This document shows, in pieces, positions 1 to 4,347 of a stretch of 5,185 nt of DNA. The first letter of the stretch is position 1; each line of letters opens with the position of its first letter. Origin of the DNA: an uncultured Phenylobacterium sp. (GTDB taxonomy: Bacteria; Pseudomonadota; Alphaproteobacteria; Caulobacterales; Caulobacteraceae); contig CAMFIW010000261.1 of assembly GCA_945952355.1 (NCBI GenBank), forward strand, positions 1 through 5,185. The letters are read 5' to 3'. The position numbers were made by a program, and so were the translations under genes. Below the pieces are notes generated by a model, which worked only from the letters and a program-made list of their open reading frames with translations, was not told where the DNA came from and did no database searches.

Positions 1-142
1 AATGACGGCGCGCTTCGCGCGCTCTTGTCCGTGTCCGTCCGTGTTTTCCGTGGCCGTCCTTCACGGCGGTCGACCCGCCCCCGGCCTCTACGGCCACCCC
101 GTTCGTGTGGGTTCGTGTGGTTCGTCGTCGCGCGAAGCGCCC
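1..142 (-). repeat. Dispersed ~140-bp intergenic repeat element, copy 1 (cut by window start)
   Basis: Bases 1-54 are identical to 1557-1610, and 96-142 match 1653-1699 with one mismatch (126 c versus 1683 g). The ~41-bp middles (55-95 and 1611-1652) are only loosely similar. The element has GC-rich ends that are inverted copies of each other: GGCGCGCTTCGCGCG at 7-21 and CGCGCGAAGCGCC at 129-141. Each end can also fold on itself. Inside are a 10-bp exact tandem (gttcgtgtgg at 101-110 and 111-120) and a ccgtgt/ccgtgg-rich stretch. The element ends directly against the stop codon of the glutaredoxin-MauE gene, so it sits in that gene's 3' untranslated region. It resembles REP- or MITE-like intergenic repeats; no transposase is present. 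Open reading frames across it look spurious. Confidence 0.85.
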
Positions 143-883
143 CTACATCGGCCGCGCCAGCATCCACACCGCCATGGCGATCATCATCAGGTTCTCCGTC
201 AGCGACACGAACCCCAGCGGAACCTTGCTGTCCCCGCCCACGCACGCGCACTTCAGCTCGCGCCGATCGAGATAGACCGCCTTGAACACCGACACCGCTC
301 CGATCCCGCCGATCGTCAGCGCCAGCGGCGCCGAGAGCCGGGTCAGCACGCCCGCCGCCATCAGCACCCCGGCCGTCAGCTCCGCATACGGATAGACATA
401 GGAATAGGGCACCCACCTCCGGGCCAGCAGGTCGTAGCCCAGGAACATCGACGAGAACCGTTCGACGTCCTGCAGCTTCAGCATGGCCAAGAGGCACATG
501 GAGAAGGCGATGAACCACTCGCCCACGCGCGGCGTCACGACCGTCCCGAAGGCCGCATAGGCCGCCGCCAGCGCCATCAGCGCCGCCACCGCGAACACCG
601 CGATCACCGGCCGGTAGCTGGTCGCCCCGGCCGCGGCCACCTTCAGCCCCAGCTTCCGCTTCAGGTCCTCGTAGCCCCCCACCCGCTCGCCGCCGATGAA
701 CACCTGCGGCGTGGTCGAAACCCCCTGCGCGGCCTTGAAGGCGTCGATCGCCTCGCGGCTGCGCAGAGGGTGGTCCTCGACCCGGTAGCCCTTGCGGCGC
801 AGCAGGTCCCTGGCCTTCAGCCCGTAGGGACAGAGATGCTGGTCCATGACCATGCGGTAGAGGACGGCGGTGGGGGCGGACAT
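143..883 (-). CDS. Glutaredoxin-MauE/DoxX fusion redox membrane protein
   Basis: 246-residue protein of two parts. Residues 1-82 form a glutaredoxin-like domain with the active-site motif CPYG (Cys18-Gly21), the cis-proline loop TTPQVFIGG (57-65) and a following GGYEDL (69-74), all classical glutaredoxin features. The second active-site cysteine is replaced by Gly, so a monothiol or relay mechanism is likely. Residues about 92-243 carry about five hydrophobic segments (roughly 92-114, 121-138, 163-181, 184-205, 224-243) typical of MauE/DoxX-type redox-associated membrane proteins. They include a CAC motif (Cys212, Cys214) before the last segment in the context LKCACVGG...VPLGFVSLTEN. MauE-type proteins are linked to thiol/disulfide transfer at the membrane; the exact substrate here is unknown. 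The start at 881-883 is chosen because GAGGAG (891-896) lies 7 nt upstream. A longer start at 925 would lie inside the operator. The gene is divergent from merR and its promoter has MerR-controlled architecture. Confidence 0.85.
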   Translation of the reverse strand: MSAPTAVLYRMVMDQHLCPYGLKARDLLRRKGYRVEDHPLRSREAIDAFKAAQGVSTTPQVFIGGERVGGYEDLKRKLGLKVAAAGATSYRPVIAVFAVAALMALAAAYAAFGTVVTPRVGEWFIAFSMCLLAMLKLQDVERFSSMFLGYDLLARRWVPYSYVYPYAELTAGVLMAAGVLTRLSAPLALTIGGIGAVSVFKAVYLDRRELKCACVGGDSKVPLGFVSLTENLMMIAMAVWMLARPM

Positions 884-907
884 CTGGAAACTCCTCGTTC
901 CCACCCC

Positions 908-938
908 ATGTAGGGTCCGTACCATGGTACGGAGTCAA
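908..938 (-). promoter_or_regulatory. MerR-type promoter with 19-bp spacer for the glutaredoxin-MauE gene
   Basis: Read on the minus strand there is a -35 box TTGACT (933-938), a 19-bp spacer (914-932) and a -10 box CTACAT (908-913, four of six consensus bases). An over-long 19-20-bp spacer holding a dyad is the hallmark of promoters activated by MerR-family proteins, which untwist the DNA to realign the boxes. TTGACT followed at once by the dyad is the same arrangement as the Tn501/Tn21 mer promoter, as remembered from the literature. Transcription would start near 901, leaving a short leader with GAGGAG before the ATG at 883. Confidence 0.8.
916..933. promoter_or_regulatory. Mer-type operator, 18-bp perfect palindrome
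   Basis: TCCGTACCATGGTACGGA is a perfect 18-bp palindrome. Its 7-bp half-sites, TCCGTAC and GTACGGA, with a 4-bp centre, are the same as I recall for the mercury-resistance operator of Tn501/Tn21 (centre ATGA there, CATG here). It lies almost wholly within the promoter spacer. It also overlaps the merR ribosome binding site (GGAG, 931-934), so one bound regulator could activate the leftward gene and limit its own synthesis. The autoregulation is inference. Confidence 0.85.
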
Positions 939-940
939 AT

Positions 941-1357
941 ATGCCGCGCATGACCATCGGAGCCCTCGCCCAGGCCGGCGGGGTCGGCGTCGAAACCGTC
1001 CGCTACTATCAGCGCCGCGGCCTGATCGGCACGCCGGACCGCCCGACCAATGGCGGCCTCGGCGGCGGCTTCCGCAGCTATGGCGACGACGACGTCCGCC
1101 GCCTGCGCTTCATCCGTTCGGCCCAGGCGGCCGGCTTCACCCTGGACCAGATCACCGAACTGCTGCGCCTCGACGCCGGCCACGACCGCGACCGGGCCCG
1201 CGCGCTGGCCGAGGCCCGCATCGAGGCCCTCGACGCCCAGATCGCCGAGCTCCAGGCCGCCCGCAACGCGCTGACCCGCCTCGCCGGCGCCTGCGCCCAG
1301 GCCCACGCCGGCCCCTGCCCCATCCTCTCCGCCTTCGAGCGCGACGCGGTGGCTTAG
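941..1357 (+). CDS. MerR-family transcriptional regulator, mercury-MerR-like but lacking one metal-ligand cysteine
   Basis: 138 residues, a normal length for the family. The N-terminal winged-helix DNA-binding domain (about 4-75) has MTIGALAQAGGV, the helix-turn-helix stretch VETVRYYQRRGL (17-28), and RSYGDDDVRRLRFI (45-58). SAQAAGF (60-66) and ELLRLDAG (73-80) are very close to Tn501 MerR. A long dimerisation helix (about 84-115) follows, then a metal-binding loop CAQAHAGPCPIL with Cys118 and Cys126. Counting back 35 residues from Cys118, the place of MerR Cys82 is Arg83. The Cys-Cys spacing (8) equals that of copper regulator CueR rather than mercury MerR (9). The ATG at 941 follows GGAG (931-934) by 6 nt; an internal ATG at 950 is a weaker choice. 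Likely role: metal- or thiol-responsive activator of the divergent gene. MerR family membership is certain; the effector is not. Confidence 0.9.
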   Translation: MPRMTIGALAQAGGVGVETVRYYQRRGLIGTPDRPTNGGLGGGFRSYGDDDVRRLRFIRSAQAAGFTLDQITELLRLDAGHDRDRARALAEARIEALDAQIAELQAARNALTRLAGACAQAHAGPCPILSAFERDAVA

Positions 1358-1506
1358 AGGCCGCTTCGCGGAACCACGAACCAACACGAACCAACACGAA
1401 CGGGTCAGTTCGGCGAGGTCAGCGCGGCTCGACGGCCGTGAAGATCAGCCACGGAAAACACCGAAAGCACGGACGGCTCAGCAGCCACCCCGCGCGAAGC
1501 GCGATC
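1358..1506 (+). repeat. Dispersed ~140-bp intergenic repeat element, copy 2 (diverged)
   Basis: This is an inverted, more diverged relative of the elements at 1-142 and 1557-1698. Directly after the merR stop comes aggccgcttcgcgg, then accacgaaccaacacgaa and further cacgaac units (1372-1404), the counterpart of 96-142 on the other strand. After a ~43-bp middle comes gccacggaaaacac (1448-1461), a cacggacgg stretch, and the terminal cgcgcgaagcgcg (1491-1503). Order and orientation relative to the preceding gene are the same as in the other two copies. A 10-bp tandem (ccaacacgaa at 1381-1390 and 1391-1400) is exact but differs from the unit in copy 1. The next 50 bases (1507-1556) show no recognisable feature. 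Confidence 0.75.
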
Positions 1507-1556
1507 AAACCGAACCCCAACCTCGCCGAACCGCTTGCCTGCAGCTCAGCGGATCG

Positions 1557-1698
1557 AATGACGGCGCGCTTCGCGCGCTCTTGTCCGTGTCCGTCCGTGT
1601 TTTCCGTGGCTAATCCTTGAGGCCGTCGAACCGCCACGGCCTCGCCAGCACGACCCCGTTCGTGTGGGTTCGTGTGGTTCGTGGTCGCGCGAAGCGCC
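1557..1698 (-). repeat. Dispersed ~140-bp intergenic repeat element, copy 3
   Basis: Near-copy of element 1: the outer 54 bp (1557-1610) are identical and the gene-proximal 47 bp (1653-1699) have one mismatch, while the middle (1611-1652) is only partly alike. It reaches the stop codon of the TspO-family gene, sharing its last base with it. It lies tail to tail with copy 2, so the space between the convergent merR and tspO-like genes forms a large imperfect inverted repeat centred near 1530. That structure could act as a bidirectional transcription barrier, but there is no T-run typical of an intrinsic terminator. Confidence 0.85.
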
Positions 1699-2268
1699 CT
1701 AGTGGATCGTGGGCTTGGACGTGTTCTTCCGCCAGAGCTCCTCGGTCAGAACGTTGGCGAACCCGATCCAGCCGACATAGGGCGTGACCATGCCCGCCGC
1801 CGGCGCATCCACCTTCCGCGCCCGCCAGGCATAGGCCGCCGAGGCGCCGAGCGAGGCCACCGCCGTCGCGAGCTGGCCGCCCAGCCGCCGCGGCCCCAGC
1901 GCCATCCACAGCGCGTTCAGCCCCTGGGCCGCGCCCCACAAGGTCAGCGCCTGGGTCCGCGCCGGGCTCTTCGGCGCGTTCCAGATCCGCAGGCCCGACA
2001 GCGTCAGGGCCATGAACAGCGGCGGCCAGACCAGGCCGAAGGCCGCGCGCGGCGGCTGCAACGGCGTCTGCTCCAGCGCGTCATAGTCGGCCTTCACCTG
2101 CGGATTGTCCGGCGTCGGCGCATTGGCCCGCGCGATCAGGGCCGAGGCCAGCACGGCGCCCGCCGTGATCGCCACCCCGATCGCCACGTGCCGGGCCGAG
2201 CGGCCCCGCGCATTGGTGATGTCCTGGAATGCGTCGGTCAGGTTGGACTTGATGCCCTCGACATCCAT
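1699..2268 (-). CDS. TspO/MBR-family membrane protein
   Basis: 189 residues, longer than the usual ~155-160 because of a ~25-residue charged N-terminal extension. Five hydrophobic segments can be placed at about 27-46, 78-96, 107-125, 131-148 and 160-175, as in TspO (the mitochondrial benzodiazepine receptor/translocator family). Family-like landmarks are PPRAAFGLVWPPLF (72-85, compare the usual PP..VF..VW..LY), a W-N-AP stretch (96-99), QGLNALW (115-121, compare LNFLW) and TPYVGWIGFANVL...LWRKN (162-182, compare PY..W..FA..LN..IW..N). TspO proteins bind porphyrins and other ligands and act in tetrapyrrole or stress signalling; no specific role is shown here. AAGGAGG lies 5 nt before the ATG. 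The gene starts 49 bp after the stop of the DUF3616 gene and is probably co-transcribed. It is a divergent family member, so function transfer is weak. Confidence 0.82.
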   Translation of the reverse strand: MDVEGIKSNLTDAFQDITNARGRSARHVAIGVAITAGAVLASALIARANAPTPDNPQVKADYDALEQTPLQPPRAAFGLVWPPLFMALTLSGLRIWNAPKSPARTQALTLWGAAQGLNALWMALGPRRLGGQLATAVASLGASAAYAWRARKVDAPAAGMVTPYVGWIGFANVLTEELWRKNTSKPTIH

Positions 2269-2317
2269 GGCGGCCTCCTTGCGCTGGCGAGGAAACCGGT
2301 GTGGCGAGGCTTGGTTC

Positions 2318-3241
2318 CTAGCGTGGGACCCGCAGGCGGATCGGCGCGCCGCCGGCCGGGCCGTCGCACATGATCAGGAGGTCGTAGCCGCGGGCGTCTT
2401 CGCCGAGCACGGTCAGGCTCTCCGGCTTGGCGCCGGCCCCGTGCGGCACGTCCGCGAGCGCCCGCACCGTCCCGCTGATCCCATCCCAAAAGAACACCTG
2501 CGCCCGGGTCGGCGTGGCTGAGCCGTCATCCCCCGCCTGAGGTCCCGACAGCACCAGGGAGCCACCGGCCGCCAGAGCCGCCAGGTCGCGGATCCCCTGC
2601 CCGGCCCCCAGCGGCAGGACGCTCACCACAGGCGCCGCGGGCGCCCCGTCGAACAGCGCCGCTTCCGACACCTTCATCACATAGGCCCCGGCCGATGAGA
2701 TCGGCCCGCGGAAGCCGAAATAGAGCTGGTGGTCGCGGACCGCGAGGCCCTCGATGTTCACCCCGTTCTTCTGCAGCGGCTGGTCGACATGGGCCTTCAG
2801 GGGCGGCGTCGCCTTCAGGATGGCGAGCAGGGCGCCGCTGGTCTTCACCTTGCCGGTCGGCCGCCCCGTCTGCGGATCGACCTTGGCCCGATAGACCCAA
2901 TAGCGGCTGTCCTGGTGCTCGGCGGTCTTCTTGGTTACGCCGTGCGAGCCGGTCAGATAGTAGGCGCCGTCGGCATAGGCCACCGCCTCGGCGTCCGTCT
3001 CACCCTCGCCGCCACCCAGCAGGTCGAGCTTGTCGCCGGGTATGATCTTGCCCCCGACCAGGCTGAACTCCCGCGCATACCGCTTCTCGTCGCTGACCAT
3101 CAGGCAGACGCCCGGCCGCGCGCAGGCCGCGCCGCTGATGTTGGTCGCTTCCTTCTCGTCCTTCAGCGGCGGGCTGATCGCCACCGCCAGCGGCGGCGCT
3201 GCGGCGAGGATCAGCAGCGCGGCGAGGATCGGACTGGGCAT
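2318..3241 (-). CDS. Secreted DUF3616-type protein (putative beta-propeller)
   Basis: 307 residues starting with a clear Sec signal peptide: a short N-region, a hydrophobic core ILAALLILAAAPPLAVA, and likely cleavage near residue 21. The mature part has YYLTGSHG (94-101), GVNIEGLAV (160-168), LYFGFRGP (173-180) and GIRDLAAL (216-223). I associate this pattern with the DUF3616 family, whose function is unknown. Three similar stretches, DAEAVAY (83-89), NIEGLAV (162-168) and KPESLTV (272-278), recur at intervals of about 80-110 residues, as expected for blades of a beta-propeller. Cys40 and Cys46 could form a disulfide after export. GGAGG lies 5 nt upstream of the ATG, in the same ggaggccgccATG setting as the next gene, the TspO-family gene 49 bp downstream. 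This suggests a two-gene operon. No ligand or enzyme activity can be assigned. Confidence 0.8.
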   Translation of the reverse strand: MPSPILAALLILAAAPPLAVAISPPLKDEKEATNISGAACARPGVCLMVSDEKRYAREFSLVGGKIIPGDKLDLLGGGEGETDAEAVAYADGAYYLTGSHGVTKKTAEHQDSRYWVYRAKVDPQTGRPTGKVKTSGALLAILKATPPLKAHVDQPLQKNGVNIEGLAVRDHQLYFGFRGPISSAGAYVMKVSEAALFDGAPAAPVVSVLPLGAGQGIRDLAALAAGGSLVLSGPQAGDDGSATPTRAQVFFWDGISGTVRALADVPHGAGAKPESLTVLGEDARGYDLLIMCDGPAGGAPIRLRVPR

Positions 3242-3276
3242 GGCGGCCTCCGGTCAGGGGGCCAAGCTACGACCAA

Positions 3277-3303
3277 AGCGCGAGCCCGCCCAGGGCTCGC
3301 GCT
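3277..3303 (-). terminator. Hairpin terminator of the PEP-CTERM gene
   Basis: A perfect 11-bp GC-rich stem (3277-3287 with 3293-3303) closes a 5-nt loop. It begins 12 nt after the PEP-CTERM stop codon on the minus strand and is followed by only a short TTTGG run. It probably separates this gene from the DUF3616 gene, whose start is 35 bp further on. The weak T-run makes the efficiency uncertain. Confidence 0.65.
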
Positions 3304-3315
3304 CCGGATTGCGGT

Positions 3316-4056
3316 TCAGGCCGCCAGGACGACCCTGCGGCGGACCATCAGGCCCACCCCGAAGAAGCCCGCGATCATCATCGCCCAGGTGGCCGGCTCG
3401 GGAACCGCAGAGCCCTTGCCCAGGCCGCCGATGGTCAGATTGTCGATCAGCATGCCGCCCGTGAAGTAGGTGTACGTGGTGTCCGTCCAATCATCGTAGC
3501 CGATCGCCTCGATACCGGTGATGTCGACTTTCCGGATGCCGAGATCCGACGTCAGCCCAACGAACCGCGGCGTGATCGTGGTGTCAGGGAACGGTGCGAC
3601 GATCGGTGGCAGGAGGTTCAGCACTTGGGTGCTGCCATCCCCAAAGGTCACGGTCGCGATCGCGCCATAGCTGTCCAGGTAGTCGAAGCCCATGGCGTAG
3701 ACATTGCCGCCACTCGACAGCGCGGTGGAACCAAAGCCGATCTCGTAAGCCGGAGCGACCGTGCAGCGGACGACGCCGGGGCACGTCAGATAGACGGTCT
3801 CCAGCATGCCGCCATAGATGCTGTTGTGGTCAGTGGGGCTCTTATAGGTCGATTGCCCCAGGACGGCGTTCATCTGCGCGTCCGTCTGGCTCGCCTGGTA
3901 GCCAGGGTTGCCATAGTCGTCGACGATGGTGGCCGTCAGCCCGCTCGTGAACGCGGTGCGGTTCGTGAAGATGACGGTCGACGCCTGAGCGGCCCCGCCG
4001 ATGAAGGCGGCGCCGATGACCGTGGCGAACATCGCCCAGCGGAACAGGTTACGCAT
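3316..4056 (-). CDS. Secreted PEP-CTERM sorting domain protein
   Basis: 246 residues. The start at 4054-4056 is chosen because it gives a clean signal peptide (MRNLFRWAMFATVIGAAF..., likely cleavage after AQA at residue 25) and has GGGGA just upstream; longer readings add an unlikely leader. The body (26-215) is rich in Thr, Gly, Asp and Tyr with few charged Lys/Arg residues and has a possible disulfide pair, Cys92 and Cys98. The end is a textbook PEP-CTERM tail: VPEPATWAMMIAGFFGVG (218-235), a hydrophobic segment, then Arg-Arg-Arg (239-241). In this system the tail is recognised by a membrane exosortase/archaeosortase-type enzyme that processes exported proteins, often in exopolysaccharide-producing bacteria. 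No exosortase gene is in the window. The body matches no domain I can name. Its codon use is a little less GC-extreme than the neighbours'. Confidence 0.88.
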   Translation of the reverse strand: MRNLFRWAMFATVIGAAFIGGAAQASTVIFTNRTAFTSGLTATIVDDYGNPGYQASQTDAQMNAVLGQSTYKSPTDHNSIYGGMLETVYLTCPGVVRCTVAPAYEIGFGSTALSSGGNVYAMGFDYLDSYGAIATVTFGDGSTQVLNLLPPIVAPFPDTTITPRFVGLTSDLGIRKVDITGIEAIGYDDWTDTTYTYFTGGMLIDNLTIGGLGKGSAVPEPATWAMMIAGFFGVGLMVRRRVVLAA

Positions 4057-4156
4057 GAAAATCCCCAACAGCCCAATGGTGAAGCTGCGGGACACTATCG
4101 TCACACTCGAAGACCGCAATGCGACACACGCTGGGCGGGAAGTGCGCAATGAAGAA

Positions 4157-4176
4157 GGCCGCCCTCAGGGGCGGCC
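4157..4176. terminator. GC-rich hairpin, possible terminator
   Basis: Stem ggccgccc (4157-4164) pairs perfectly with gggcggcc (4169-4176) around a tcag loop. On the minus strand it is followed by TTCTTCATT, a modest T-rich tail, so it could terminate leftward transcription coming from the thiolase gene. It lies about 100 bp upstream of the PEP-CTERM start. The rest of 4057-4156 shows no clear feature; it must hold the PEP-CTERM promoter, but I see no convincing boxes. Confidence 0.5.
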
Positions 4177-4187
4177 CTCCATCGCCT

Positions 4188-4341
4188 CTTCCCCCATCCA
4201 TGGGGGAAGTGGCCCGAAGGCCTCTGGGCCGAGGGTTGATGGGGGTGCGTAGCCTGTAACGTCACGCGCTTCGGCTACTCACCCCCATCGTCGCTCGCCG
4301 TTTTCAGCGTCTCACGACACTTCCCCCGCGAGCGGGGGAAG
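4188..4341. repeat. Three-hairpin intergenic repeat unit
   Basis: Three inverted repeats lie in a row. Cttccccc/gggggaag flanks a 6-nt loop (4188-4209). A central 17-bp stem has one mismatch (4238-4254 with 4273-4289) and an 18-nt loop. A second cttccccc/gggggaag hairpin follows (4320-4341). The two outer hairpins have the same arms but different loops (atccat and gcgagc). The unit ends 6 nt from the thiolase stop codon. The layout looks like a dispersed intergenic repeat of the REP/BIME kind, and the hairpin nearest the stop may protect or end the thiolase transcript. No open frame here looks real. Confidence 0.7.
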
Positions 4342-4347
4342 CCTGTC

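Noticed and set aside
101..120. CRISPR-like short tandem repeats
   Set aside because: Units are 10 bp and directly abutting without spacers; they are part of the intergenic repeat element.
2..913. Long rightward open frame opposite the glutaredoxin-MauE gene
   Set aside because: The translation is rich in Arg, His, Gln and Pro with no domain, typical of the antisense frame of a GC-rich gene, and it begins inside a repeat.
881..925. Longer start for the glutaredoxin-MauE gene at 925
   Set aside because: It would place the start within the palindrome and upstream of the predicted transcript start; the ATG at 883 has GAGGAG at good spacing.
1438..1620. Small open frames across the merR-tspO intergenic region (both strands)
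   Set aside because: They are made of the repeat elements (for example the CPCPSVFSVA stretch recurs in both copies) and have no ribosome binding site; repeats of this kind often give false small proteins.
3625..4152. Rightward open frame opposite the PEP-CTERM gene
   Set aside because: The opposite strand encodes a complete signal peptide plus PEP-CTERM tail; this frame shows only composition-driven sequence.
4188..4341. Riboswitch or structured small RNA
   Set aside because: The hairpins follow a stop codon and no known riboswitch core is recognisable; a dispersed repeat explains them better.
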